Shown: piece by piece, positions 1-11,848 of the stretch | Position numbering within the stretch: position 1 is the stretch's first letter | Layout: every line of letters starts with the position of its first letter | Assembly: GCF_029873635.1 (NCBI RefSeq) | Contig: NC_080423.1 | Coordinates: forward strand, 108,448,087-108,512,086 | DNA: 64,000 bases | From: Malania oleifera | Taxonomy: Eukaryota > Streptophyta > Magnoliopsida > Santalales > Ximeniaceae | Reading direction: 5' to 3' | The notes under the pieces: generated by a model | Told to the model about the DNA's origin: nothing | Database searches by the model: none | The model's input: the letters and a program-made list of their open reading frames with translations, nothing else | Position numbers and translations under genes: made by a program

Positions 1-1148
1 GCTCTTGAACCGAACTAAACTAACATCCGGGTTCTGATAACATATAGTACATGATAGTATATCATCTTTCATAATTTCATAATTACGGTCTCGTGCTGAA
101 AATTTCATAAATACGACCTCGTGCTGAAATCATAATATACTGTATATTTCCATAACTTCTCAAATCATACTGCATTCATATTATTATCATATCATAATAT
201 TTCTCCATGTAAAATAATATTCAACCACACATTTGTTGTATAAAACTATACATTACATTTGAAATTCATGATTTCTGGTATCTCATACATATATACCCGT
301 TTCAACATAATAATAGTATTTTTCCCAAACGTGCATTAATTCCATAATGTTCAAATATCGTACATATTTTCAGAAAATTAGTTTGCTCATAAATAATAGT
401 AATTTGAGTGAAAAGTAACTGCTTTAGTTTATTCCCTTACCTGACTACTGAGAAAGCCTCTAAAATATCCTAACCTAACACTCGTAGGATTTCCTTATCA
501 AGACCCTGAAAATAAAAACTCACAGTACTAAACTTCAGTATTTTTACGTGTACATCATTTCCTATAACTACTGTAAGATCAAATTTGACTTAAAAATCCT
601 TACCTCAACTTAGGAATGATTTCCAACTTGCTTTCACCAGCGATCCGCTCCGGTAGATTTGGAGAGGACTTCCCCAGGAGCGTCGTGGTGACTTCAGATT
701 GTCGATCCGGCGTAAATCCAGCCCAAAATAGATGAAAGAGAGACAGAAAATCAAAGGGGGAGAGAGAGGAGAGAGGCTTCTTAATAATGAAGTTAAAAAT
801 CTGAATTTTTCTATATTTATAGAACTAGATTCATCGATGAGCCACGTCATTCGTCGACGAATCCTTTAATAATTTCATCGACAAAATTCAGTCCTTGTCG
901 ACGAAATTCATTTGGCTCAAAACCTCTCTCGGTATTTCTTCATTGACGAAATTTAGTCTTCATCGACGAATTCTCTTAAACCCTCGTCGATGAATCCCCT
1001 GTATTCATCGACAAAGCCTTGATGATTCCCCTCGGTTATTCCTTTCAAAGTGCAATGTCGTCGATGAAGTTGACTTCCTCCTTCTGTTACTGTTTCCATT
1101 TCCCTTTCTCTTTGTTATTTAAATTCCCTTTTTATTTAGGTTGTCACA
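1..1148 (-). mobile_element. 3' LTR of element A (cut by window edge)
   Basis: This matches the 5' LTR of A: window position 1 corresponds to about 22886. In plus-strand view it ends ...gttgtcaca at 1148, so the LTR begins TGTGACAAC in transcription sense. The minus-strand TATA box (TATAAATA) is at 814-821, and a cluster of TTCGTCGACGAA-like palindromes lies upstream of it at about 835-1075. The minisatellite at 60-140 has fewer units than the 5' LTR copy. Confidence 0.88.
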
Positions 1149-1183
1149 TTCTTCCTTCTTTATAAAATTTCATTCCGAAATTT
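1149..1183 (-). promoter_or_regulatory. polypurine tract and adjoining inverted repeat of element A
   Basis: Read on the minus strand, a purine-rich run (AAAGAAGGAAGAA) abuts the LTR start TGTGACA. This is the expected plus-strand primer site. Beside it, AAATTTC...CGAAATTT (1165-1183) forms an inverted repeat like that found next to the PPT of B, D and E. Confidence 0.75.
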
Positions 1184-1399
1184 ACTATTCACACAGTTTA
1201 TCATCCCTTAGGCAAAGTGGTCTACTTACTTTATTACTTACCCTCACTTGTGGTGGAGGAATACCGTGGTTACAACTCAAGTTCTGGGAGATTACATATT
1301 CCAAAAGAAATTTCCCCCAAAACTAAAATACCACATACTAACTAAAGTATTACATGTACCTGCAAAATAAAACTACATATTTACATACATTTTCTAATT

Positions 1400-2945
1400 A
1401 CATTTAAACTTCTTGGAATAATTGCGGATATTTCTGTCTAATCTGCTCCTCGAGCTCCTAAGAAGCCTCTTCTATCGCATGATTCCTCTATAGAAGTTTT
1501 ACTAGAGGAATTTTCTTACTACGTAGTTCCTGTTCCTTTCTATCTAGAATCTGCACTGGTACCTCCTCATAAACAAGCGAATTACTGAGTTCTAACTCAC
1601 CATAACTGATAATATGAGAAGGATCTGTGACGTATTTCCTCAACATAGATACGTGGAATACGTCGTGTATTCTGGATAGTGTGGGTGGCAAAGCTAACCT
1701 GTAGGCCACCGGCCCCACTTTCTCTAAAATCTCAAATAAACCGATAAACCTAGGGTTAAGTTTACCCTTCCTACCAAACCTCATAACTCCTTTTAACGGA
1801 GCTATCTTCAAAAATACGTGATCACCCACATTAAACTCTAAATTCCTACGTCGATTGTTGGCATAACTCTTCTGTCGGCTCTAAGCTGCACTAATTCTTT
1901 CCTTGATGAGCTGAACCTTATTGTACGCCTATTGTACCATCTCTGAACCCACAACTCGCTACTCACCCATCTCATCCCAATATAAAGGAGATCGACATCT
2001 CCTACCGTACAAGTCCTCAAACGGTGTCATGCCAATACTAGACTGGTAACTATTATTATACGCGAATTCCACTAGTGGCATGAACTAAGTCCAGCTACCC
2101 CCAAGATCTAATACACATGCACGGAGCATATCTTCTAGTGTTTGTATCATCCTCTCAGTCTGTCCATCTGACTAAGGATGGAATGTTGTACTAAATGATA
2201 ACTGAGATCCCAGAGCCTCCTACAAGCTCCTTCAAAATCGTGACATGAATCGCAGGTCTCGATCTGACACAATAGATACAGGCACTCCATGAGAACGAAC
2301 TATCTTCTAGATGTAAATCTCTACCAATCTGCTGAGGGAATAGATGATCTTGATAAGGAGAAAATGGGCTGACTTAGTCAACCGGTCTACTATCACCCAG
2401 ATCGCATCCTGGCCATGTGATGTCGACGGTAGCCCTGAAACAAAGTCCATGGATATATGATCCAACTTCCATTCTGGGATAAATAGTGGCTGCAACTGAC
2501 TCGTTGGCCTCTGGTGCTCAGCTTTTACCTGCTGGCACGTCAAGCACTGGGCCACATACTCGGCAATCTCCCTCTTCATTCCACTCCACCAGTAAAACTC
2601 TCGCAGATCCCTGTACATTTTTGCACTATTAGGATGAACTGTATACAAGGATCTGTGAGCCTCATCTAAAGTAGTCCTCCTAATATCAGCATCAGTAGGA
2701 ACACACAGTCTGGAATGGAAACACAAAGCTCCGTCATCTGAAATACAAAATTCCTCTCCCTGACCACTCTACACTCTGTCTAATACTTTCACCAATTCTA
2801 GATCTTCTTTTTGGGCGGCTTTAATTCTTTCCTGCAGAGTAGACTGTACCACTAGGCTGGTGATACATACTGGAATATTACTTTCTATCAATTCAATGCA
2901 GAGTCTCTCTAGATCCATCATGATCGGACGCTGGATCTCCATAGC
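1400..2945 (-). pseudogene. element A pol, C-terminal part: end of RNase H region, integrase, chromodomain-like tail
   Basis: The integrase zinc-binding segment ([15 protein letters not shown]... AQCLTCQQVK) and the first catalytic Asp region ([12 protein letters not shown], then [13 protein letters not shown]) are readable at 2307-2726. The second Asp/Glu part (about 2050-2306) is broken. The integrase C-terminal segment, with the VAYRLALPP...IHDVFHVSMLRKY pattern typical of Ty3 elements, is at 1488-1829. A chromodomain-like tail (KIPLVKLL, RNHAIEEAS) follows to about 1400, with two Trp positions replaced by TAG stops. Frameshifts and stops separate the pieces. Its 5' neighbour continues beyond the Y insertion at 7231. 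A conserved 3' UTR block (see findings) is at 1241-1274. Confidence 0.85.
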
Positions 2946-3879
2946 TGTAACGACCTACTTATTAAATTGATTTTTTTTCCTTCATAATGGCAAATAACAT
3001 ACTTTGATACCATGATATTGACCTAAGCAGCAAGAAGCAGAATCATACAAACATAACCATTATATACAATACAAAACCAATACCAGAGTACTACTGTGTT
3101 TTCCAAAATATACACATATAACTATTTTTCGAAAATTCCCTCAACTATACTGGGATATACAAAAAGGCTCCCAAAAATGATACTCACTCTCTGACAGGGC
3201 ACTACATACGCTCCTCTATTTGCGAGCCTAATCTGTTCGCCTACTTGGATCACGTGAAAAATATTTCAACACTGGGATGAGCCAACGCTCAGTAAGAGGA
3301 AATATGCTATTACTAGTGTATGGCAAATGAGCTACTATATATCATGAAATCTGTTTTATATAAACATGAATAACTGAGTACAAAAGTACATCACAAATAA
3401 TAAAGTACACCACCCCTTTTCCCTATTGCTTGACATATCAGTATTATGGTTATAATTCAAAATACTTCTAATGTATATAGTAGGATCCCCGTTTTTGTAA
3501 ATCAATACGTAAGTAATAGTAACTGAAACTGTTCCCTGTGGCTATCTGTGTCATGACATGCCCCTCATGACGAGGTTGTGCGGCCCGTAGGCTGGATTTA
3601 CCCTAACTGGCCAACCAGGAATAAATCATTGAACTCTGTCAATCAACTTGCCCACCTCAACCCATATCTGGATGGGGAGCCTAACCTCTTCAAGGGCTTA
3701 GGTGGTCGACTTTACCACGTATATCTGAATAGGTGGTTGCACTCGTAAAGTAACATAGTATTTGTAACAACGGTACCGTACTCTGTAGCTGCAAGTCCAA
3801 CAGGGTCTGATATCATATAATATATTTCTATACATATCTATCTGTTTTACCATGACTCTGAAGTAATCATAATTACCAT

Positions 3880-4050
3880 GATGCTGCATAACGTACTGAG
3901 ATCTGAATAATCATAACATGGAACTGCATATTCATAATACTGGAATTCGTATAATCATGGTACTGAGATTCATATAATTATAGTACTTAAATCCGTAAAA
4001 TCATGGTACTGAAATTCATAAAAATCATGAAACTACAACTCGTAAAACAT
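3880..4050 (-). repeat. minisatellite in LTR Y
   Basis: Degenerate tandem units of about 25-30 bp built on tcatggtactgaaattcata. They sit between the TATA box and the stem-loop block, where other LTR families of the window carry their own unrelated minisatellites. Confidence 0.6.
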
Positions 4051-4066
4051 ATCCCCGTACTACATA

Positions 4067-6399
4067 TGTAATAACCCAAGAAAAAAAATGAATAATAATA
4101 ATAATAATAGTTGGTATTAAAAAAGAAAGTGTTTCTCTATTAGGATCCTTGATTCCATGTTTGATGCCTAAGAAAGACCTTGTCTAAGTGAGTGCTCAGA
4201 GACCATTGCGGCTCAATCGCTCCCTTGAGGTCGGCCTGGTCAAAATGGAATTTCATATGATAAAACAAGGTAGACACTGTTTATATACGTAAATAAGTAC
4301 ATAAAATAATGTTTTGACTGACATAATTTGTAGAAATATATGATAAAATAATAATAATATAAGTATCATATGCGAGGCCCACAATAGTGTGTGGGGTCCA
4401 CATGAGTCCCGAAATCGTATGGAGGTTTACACGAGTCTCAAAGCTATGTAGGATGCATAAAATCGTATAAGAGTTATTCGAGTTACGTAGGATCCATTTG
4501 GGTCTCGAAGTTGTGTGGGGCCCACAAGACCGTGTGGGGCCCACATGAGTTTTCAAAATTCAAATTTAATTCTTATTCAAAAATAAATAATAAAATAAAA
4601 AAAATGGTTCAAAATTAATAACAATGATAATAATAATGATTAAGAAAAATAATAAAATAATAAAATAATTAATTAACTAATTGATTAATTAATTAGGTAA
4701 GTGATTAATTAAAAATTTATTTAATGGGAATGGTGGCAAGTACTCCCACATGGCCTCCATCCTCATCCCATACTCAACTCATAACTTGCCCATCCCTTGC
4801 CCATTCTTTAATTTTTAAAAATTATAGTTTCACCCATCTCCCTACACTTTTATAAATTTCATTTCTTCCCCAAAATTTTCCTATAAATAGGGAGCTCTCA
4901 ACCTTCATTTTTCACAACAATTTTCCAAGGAAGAGAAGGATTAGTGAGTGAAAGAATTTGTGGTGGAGAGAGAATTTTGAATAAGTTCTCACTCACCCAC
5001 TCTTTCTGATCTCATTGCTTAAAGATAGTTTTTGTGTTCGTAGCACACGGTAAAAGAAGAAGGTAAGTAAATTTTGATTATGTTAGTTTTTTTTATTTAA
5101 AATTCATACCCGAGTTTATTTTATAAGTAAATTTCAATTATGTTAATTAGTTCCACAAAATTTCCATGAATTTATTTTTACGCGTATTTAATTATACCAG
5201 TTCTATCTTTAATATACTTGCATCTATTTTTGGGTTAAGAAATGTTCTAATCCCCTCGGGTAAATTTTCAGCATTTCTTTCTATTCAAAAATAAAATTAT
5301 ATATATTTTTAACACAAAAATTGTGTGGCATGAGTTTATTTCTACGTTGCATTTTTTTTTTTTTATAAAAAAATGAGTAAAGATGAGATTTTCACGATAT
5401 TATTTTAAATTACATAAATTATAATAAGATGATTTTAAAACCCCTTATGGCAACGAAAGTTCAAAGTTACAGATGCTCGGTACCGCAGCTTAAAGTTTAT
5501 ATGGATCAGAGTGCACCCACACTGTTTACAGAGTGCTTATTTATGTTAGTGGATTTCTCCTGAGTGCACACTTAGTTCCGGATCAGGACTTAATAAGGAA
5601 AATCTCACTTAAAGTTTACGTACGTTGATTTAGTTTGGTCGGCTAGCCAGCTAAGTCCAGTCTTCGGACCGCACAACCCAGTCATGGGGATAAACATGAC
5701 TTACGGCAAAAAGGCCTAAGGGTGATTTTTTTTTTTTATATAATATATGTTTATACATATTTAATTACGTGTACAAAGTTATTGATGATTTAAAGGAAAA
5801 GTGTAAGTTTACGTGAAATGATCATTCTGGTGCTTAAATGACGATCTAAGGAAAACGTATAAGGAAAAGTATATGTATGTTTATCGTAAAATATTTTTAC
5901 AGTTTTAAAGTTAAAAGTTTAATTTAGCAGTTATATTATATGATTATAAAAATTTACTGTTGAAATTGATGACAAAAGTTTTATGCAGAAATTTTTTTAA
6001 ATTTATATTTATTCTAAAAGCAGTATTGAAGTTATAGTATTGAATATTGTTTTACGAAATTCTTTAAAATCTCATTTTGGCCACACACTAATAATAATCT
6101 TATTTACTTACTGAGCGTCGTCTCACCCCAAACGTATTTTATTTCAGATAACTCTGAAGGACATGTCGGAGATCAAGCTTAGCGAGCATGCGGGTGGGGA
6201 TTAGAAAAATAAAGATTGATTAGAAATATTAGTATGGTTTTAGATATTTATGTTTGTGTAATTTTTCTTCTTTTGAAATAAATGATTGTAATATGGATGA
6301 TTAGCGCTCTAGTTTAATAAAAATTGAGTTTATTTGCTTCCGTTGTAAATTAGTAGTAAAAATTTAATATCCCAGGCCCCTCGGGGTTGGGGTGTTACA
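4067..6399 (+). mobile_element. solo LTR Z, inserted in LTR Y
   Basis: Perfect target duplication acata at 4062-4066 and 6400-6404. The ends are TGTAATAACCC and GGGTGTTACA. The plus-strand TATA box (CTATAAATAG) is at 4881-4890. The GTCATG/CATGAC stem-loop is at 5681-5700, with the same GCACAACCCA lead-in as other families. It lacks the TTCGTCGACGAA cluster. There is no coding sequence. It is among the youngest insertions, because it sits inside Y inside A. Confidence 0.88.
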
Positions 6400-6813
6400 A
6401 CATACATATTCACAAGTCACACCATAATTAATACATAATTTTCGTAAATAAATACACTGTATAATATTTAGAAATTTCCTAACATAACATATTTCCCTTA
6501 CCTTAACTTTGAAAAGCCCCTAGGGAATACAAGCGTAACACCCGCAGGGCCTTCTACAAAACACCCTGAAACCAATATTTGCCAGAACTAAACATCAGTA
6601 TTTTTCTGCTTATATTATTTCCTATAACTACCACAAGGCTAAAAGGAGACTAAAAGGCCTTACCCTGAATTTGGGATGATTTCCAACTCCGAAATTCTGA
6701 TAATCCGCTCCGGTAGATGCGTGGAGAACTTCGCCAGGAGCATCATAGTAGCTTCGGATTGTTGATTCAGCGACTGGTGGGGCTGGAAATGAAGAGAGAA
6801 GGGAGAGGGAATC

Positions 6814-6861
<48 letters not shown>

Positions 6862-7230
6862 TGGCGAAAGAAATGAAGATTATTCCGGATTTTCACTATT
6901 TATAAAGCCAGGCTCGTTGACGAGCCCTTCACAAAATTTGTCGATGAGGCCTTGTGTTTGTTGACGAAATTCAGAGCAGCCCGAACCGTCTCTCGGTATT
7001 TTCTCGTTGACGAAGCCCTGTGTTCATTGACGAAATTCTGAAGACCTTCGTTGACGAGACCCTGTGTCCGTCGACGAAGCTGAGCAATTTCTTTGAAATT
7101 ATTTTTATTTAATATTATCTCCAAAATGCAATGGAGCGTTCGTCGACGAAGTCTACGGCCTCCTTCTGTTTCTATTTCTATTTGCTCTCCCTCTAATATT
7201 TAAAATGCTATTATTCTTCGGGTCACTACA

Positions 7231-9104
7231 ATAGCTGCTAATGTTGATACTCCAGACTTCCTGCTCAGTGCTTCAGCTACCACGTTTGCTTTCCCTGGTG
7301 GTAACTGATAGTACAATCAAAATCTTTAATCAACTCTAACCACCTTCTCCGTCTCATGTTCAACTCCTTCTGGGTAAAGAAATACTTTAAGATCTTGTGG
7401 TCAGAGAAAATCTCGCACTGCTCACCATACAAATAATGCCTCCAAATTTTTAAAGCGTGTACCACTGCAACCAACTCAAGATCGTGGGTAGGGTAATTCT
7501 TTTCGTACTTTTTCAACTGTCTAGACGCATACACCACCACCCTGCCATACTACATCAATACACAGCCAAGTCCCTTCAAGGACGCATTACTGTAGATAGT
7601 ATAACCCTCACCCCCAAACGGGATGATCAATACTGGCGCTGTGACTAACCTCTGCTTCAACTCTTGAAAACTTTGCTCACAGAAAATCTAGCATTCTTCT
7701 TCGTCAGTCGTGTCAAAGGCCCTGACATAGCTGAGAACCCCTCAACAAAATGATGATAATAAACGGCTAACCCCAAGAAACTCCTAATCTTTTGGACATT
7801 CCTTAGTCTAGCCCAGTTCACCACCGCCTCAATCTTACTGGGATCTACAGAAATTTCGTCTCCTGAGATAACATGCCTTAAAGACACAACTTTCTCTAAC
7901 TAGAAGTCACATTTACTGAACTTGGCATACAACTTCTTCTCCCTGAGCATCTGTAAAACCTGCCTCAAATGTATCTCGTGCTCTTTATAGCTCCTCGAAT
8001 ATATCAGTACATCATCAATAAAAATGACCACAAACTGATCTAAATATGGATGGAAGATCCGATTCAATAAGTCCATAAATATCGTAGGAGCATTTGTTAG
8101 ACCAAATGACATAACAAGAAACTCATAATGCCCATATCTGGTCCTGAAAGCTATCTTCGATACATCTTCCGCTCTCACTTTTACCTAATGATAGCCGAAC
8201 CTGAGATCGATCTTGGAATACACCCATGTACCCTGGAGCTAGTCAAACAAATCATTAATACGGGGTAGAGGATACTTATTCTTGATGGTAACTTTATTAA
8301 TCTCTCTGTAATCTATGCACATCCTCATAGAATCGTCCTTCTTCTTCACAAATAGCACTGAAGCTCCCCACGGCGATACATTAGGTTGAATGAAGCCCTT
8401 ATCAAGAAAATCCTGCAACTGGTTTTTCAATTTTGCCAACTCTGTCGACGCCATTCTATACGGTGCTTTAGAAATCGGCGCTATACTTGGAAGTAGATCG
8501 ATGGGAAAATCTACTTCACGATCAGGTGGCAAACCAGGTAATTCATCTGGGAAAACGTCTGTAAATTCTTTCACCACAAGTGTATTGATAAGATTCAATT
8601 CATTTTTTGACATTTCTTTCACAAAAGCCACGAATCCCAGACAGCCATTCTGAAGCAGTCTGCTCGCCTGAACAGCTGAGACCATATGAGGTAAGGACTG
8701 CACTCTTGACCCTGTATATCTAAATTCTGGTTTCCCTGGAGGTCTGAATATCACTTCCCTTGCACGATAGTCTATAATGGCAGAATTAGCTGCTATCCAA
8801 TCCATGCCAAAAATGATATCAAACCTGTGCATATCCAACACCACCAAATCAGCAGATAAAATTCTCCCCTGAACATCAACTGGACAATCACATAGCATCC
8901 TACTATATCTCACTGCTGACCTAATCGGTGTCGCCACTAACAGTTCAATATCTAATGATTGTGTTTCTGCCCCACATAATTTAACACACCCCAAGGACAC
9001 AAACGAGTGTGTGGCCCCAGAATCAAAAAGTGCAACAACTTTAAATGAAAACATATTAACAGTACCTGTCACCATGTCGCCGACTGCCTCAGCATCACCC
9101 AGCG
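7231..9104 (-). pseudogene. element A pol, N-terminal part: protease, reverse transcriptase, RNase H
   Basis: The aspartic protease site DSGATHSF is intact (GAT-TCT-GGG at 9024-9016). The RT N-terminal segment follows, with the [19 protein letters not shown] pattern (about 8280-8360). A TAG stop replaces the codon after LFD at 8238-8236. The RT palm with FIDD lies at about 8015-8045, and the RNase H region is at 7277-7540 ([22 protein letters not shown]). There are several in-frame stops. In the protease direction the frame continues across element B into gag at 20788; in the other direction it continues across Y at 2945. The family role is replication of the element; this copy cannot encode a full polyprotein. 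Confidence 0.87.
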
Positions 9105-9985
9105 TGTAACGACCCGAATAAAAATGGTATTTAAATAATAAAATAAAGGGAAATGGAAGCCGAAAACAAAAGGAAGCAGTCACGTTCGTCGACGACATTG
9201 AATTTTGGAAGGGATAATTGAGGGGAGGTCATCAGGGCTTCGTCGACGAATACAAAGGATTCGTCGATGAAGGCTTTAGAGAATTCATCGACGAATATAG
9301 GGGACTCGTTGATAAAGAAATGCCGAGAGGGGGTTTGAGCTGACTGAATTTCATCGATGAAGGACTAAATTTCGTCGACGAAATTATAAAGAATTCATCA
9401 ACGAAGGACGAGCTCGTCGACGAAATCCCCTGTTCTATAAATATGGGAAAATCCAGATTTTTCTTCAAGATTAAGAAATTTATCATCTCTCTCCTCTTCG
9501 GTTCTCTCTCTCTCTTTCATCGATTTTAGGCCAGATCTTCACCGGATTGACAATCCAAAGTCACCACGACACTCCTGGCGAAATTCTCTACGAGTCTGCC
9601 GAAGCGGATCGTCAGGGAAACAAAGTTGGATTTCATCCCAAATCCAGGGTAAGACTTTATATTCAATATTTGGATTTTTGACAGTTGAAGAAAGTGATAT
9701 ACGCGTAAAAATACTAAACTTTAATACTGGGAATTTCCATTTTCAAGGGTGTTGAATTGGGAACGTTGGAAATCATTCCTAAGTTGAGGTAAGACTTTTT
9801 AAACCGAATTTAACTTAATGGTAGTTATAAGAAGTGTTATGCGTGTAGAAATATTGAAGTTTAATACTGAGAGTTTTCGTTTCAAGGGTTGTTGAGTTGC
9901 GAACCCTGCGGGTGCAGGGAAGATTTTCTTAGGGGCTTTGTAGGAATCAGGTAAGGGGATAAACTAAACTAGTTTTGTTTTGAGA

Positions 9986-9994
9986 AAATGTATG

Positions 9995-10060
<66 letters not shown>
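9986..10060. repeat. (AT)n microsatellite in element B 5' LTR
   Basis: A nearly pure TA dinucleotide run of about 70 bp. The 3' LTR has a shorter, interrupted counterpart at about 19290-19341, so it has changed length since insertion. Confidence 0.95.
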
Positions 10061-10064
<4 letters not shown>

Positions 10065-10239
10065 GCATCTGATTTGCGAAAAATGTATATAAATTTATAT
10101 ATATGCTTTATATTTGCAAAATACTGTGAAAATGATTGTATGATTGAATATGTGAAAATATGTTCAGTGTGGCATGAGTATAAAATGTAATGGAATACTG
10201 TTTTCTGGGAATGTGAATGATATGGATTTTTATGATGGG

Positions 10240-10495
10240 AAAAATCGGTGTACGGGCCGAGATTTTTATATGATTTGCCGACATACGGGCCGTGCTATGT
10301 AGATATGTTTGCTGGCGTACAGGCCGTGCTATGATGTGATTTTCCAACGTACGGGTTGTGCTATGATATATTTGCCGGCCTACAGGCCGTGCTATGTGAT
10401 GTGATTTGCCAGCGTACGGGCTGTACTATGATTTTTCGGTGTACGAGGGCCGAGCTATGATAAAATGTGTAATACCGGCGTACGGGCCGATGATT
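10240..10495 (+). repeat. gtacgggccg minisatellite in element B 5' LTR
   Basis: Tandem units of roughly 30-40 bp with the core ccggcgtacgggccgtgcta followed by tgatgtgatttg spacers. About seven degenerate units. Related arrays are at 19525-19730, 33870-34030 and 46395-46640. Confidence 0.85.
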
Positions 10496-11549
10496 TTCAT
10501 GATACACGTATATATGCAAAATGATATGATTGATGTGAAAATAAATGATATGAGATATTTATGTATCACGGTTTTAGTATATGTACATGATATCAGAACC
10601 TGGTTGACTTGGTTTAGGCTAGCACTTGCACGATACCGTGGCTATGTGTCCATGGCTTTCGTGATCATGATATCTGTGTTAACGCCGCTATATGGAGTGG
10701 TGTGAGATTGGATGGTCGATGTGGTTATTTTCAAGAAGTGTGCTGTTATCGCCCCTGGTGTACGGACCAGGTCTGGCAGACCCATCGGACTTACAGACTA
10801 CTGTTTGACTTGGCAGTGGTCGACCAATCATTGTCAAGTCCTGCCTTCGGGCCACACAACCCAGTCATGTGGTGGTAATACATGACAACAGTTAGCTAAC
10901 CTACCATGGATGTTTTTATGTTATTATTATTATGATATGAGATGAGAAATGTTTATGAAAATGCAGTATTTTCTGCCATGTTTTAATATACATATGTTTT
11001 CCCAGATTTGATAAATAGTACTAAATATGATATATATGGTATATATAGAACACGGTATACTCATATTGCCACACACTAGTATTAGTTTATTTCCCTTACT
11101 GAGAAGTGTCTCACCCCTAAATTTTACAAACTTTTCAGGAGCCCCTCATAGGAGAGCGGGAAAAGCTCCGCTGATCTAGTGTTGTTTATCTGCCCTCTGC
11201 GAAGGGTAAATTTTTGTAGGGATAGTTAGATTTCGTGGGAAATCTCCTTAGATATGATTTTTTGGGATGTATATACTGGGATACAATGATTGTCGTGACT
11301 CTGGTATTTGTAGTCATATGATGGATGTTTTGTAATTATAATATTGTGGAATATGAAATGATCAGATGCATGTGATTGTATGTTTCCTACTGCTTAGGTT
11401 TCTGTTATATGTTCTGATGTATCCCTGGTACCCACGGGTCCAGGTGGATTGTGACCTGCTGAGCTGGAATGTGAGATGTGTGGTATTGATTTTATGATGA
11501 TATTATAATTATAAAGAAAATGTGGAAAAATGAGCAGGTCGTGACAACT

Positions 11550-11561
11550 TGGTATCAGAGC
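11550..11561 (+). promoter_or_regulatory. primer-binding site of element B
   Basis: TGGTATCAGAGC lies three bases after the 5' LTR end. This is the usual initiator Met tRNA complement in plant LTR retrotransposons. Confidence 0.9.
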
Positions 11562-11848
11562 TTAGGTTGCTAGGTTCTATAGACTTTAGAATGCAGCGGA
11601 AACAATACCAGAGTTTAGGAAATGATTTAAGGTTGTTCTACGATCTGGAGGCAGGACTTCCGTGGTAGTTTCTGTATTTTTCCTAGGGTGACGATTTCAT
11701 GAAACCCATAGTAAGCTATTATCGGGTTGTGTTCCTAGAATGTAGGACTGGGGATTAGAAATGAGTTGGGAAATGTTGAGATAAGTGGTGAGGATAGGTG
11801 GGTAAATTATGAGGATAGAATTTCTAAGTTGTGTTTGTTGTTTCCAGG

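Larger units (their letters stand above)
2946..7230 (-). mobile_element. solo LTR Y, inserted in element A pol and split by solo LTR Z
   Basis: Target duplication atagc at 2941-2945 and 7231-7235. The ends are TGTAACGACC... and ...CACTACA (plus view). Only LTR-type sequence is present, as two pieces (2946-4066 and 6405-7230) separated by Z. The minus-strand TATAAATA box is at 6897-6904, preceded in transcription sense by a TTCGTCGACGAA-type cluster at about 6908-7150. The GTCATG/CATGAC stem-loop is at 3550-3571. A GA microsatellite is at about 6810-6862. No gag or pol sequence is seen, so it is read as a solo LTR left by LTR-LTR recombination. Confidence 0.87.
9105..11546 (+). mobile_element. 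5' LTR of element B
   Basis: Starts TGTAACGACCC, ends GGTCGTGACA. The TATA box TATAAATA is at 9436-9443. Directly upstream (about 9236-9425) is a run of eight or so TTCGTCGACGAA-type palindromes; the last ends about 10 bp before the TATA box. A long (AT)n tract is at about 9986-10060 and a gtacgggccg minisatellite at about 10240-10495. The GTCATG...CATGAC stem-loop is at 10864-10886. It probably carries the promoter and R region of the element. Confidence 0.92.

Noticed and set aside
6717..6905. Arg/Glu-rich frames over GA microsatellites (also near 18730-18963 and 60480-60610)
   Set aside because: They are translations of (GA)n in LTRs, not genes.
9105..9198. N-terminal 31 residues of the frame running into the element A protease ([10 protein letters not shown]...)
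   Set aside because: They are translated from the element B LTR; the true element A sequence in this part continues at 20783 and above.
10240..10495. CRISPR-like repeat-spacer pattern in the LTR minisatellites
   Set aside because: Spacers are themselves repeated (tgatgtgatttg) and the array is inside an LTR present in several copies.
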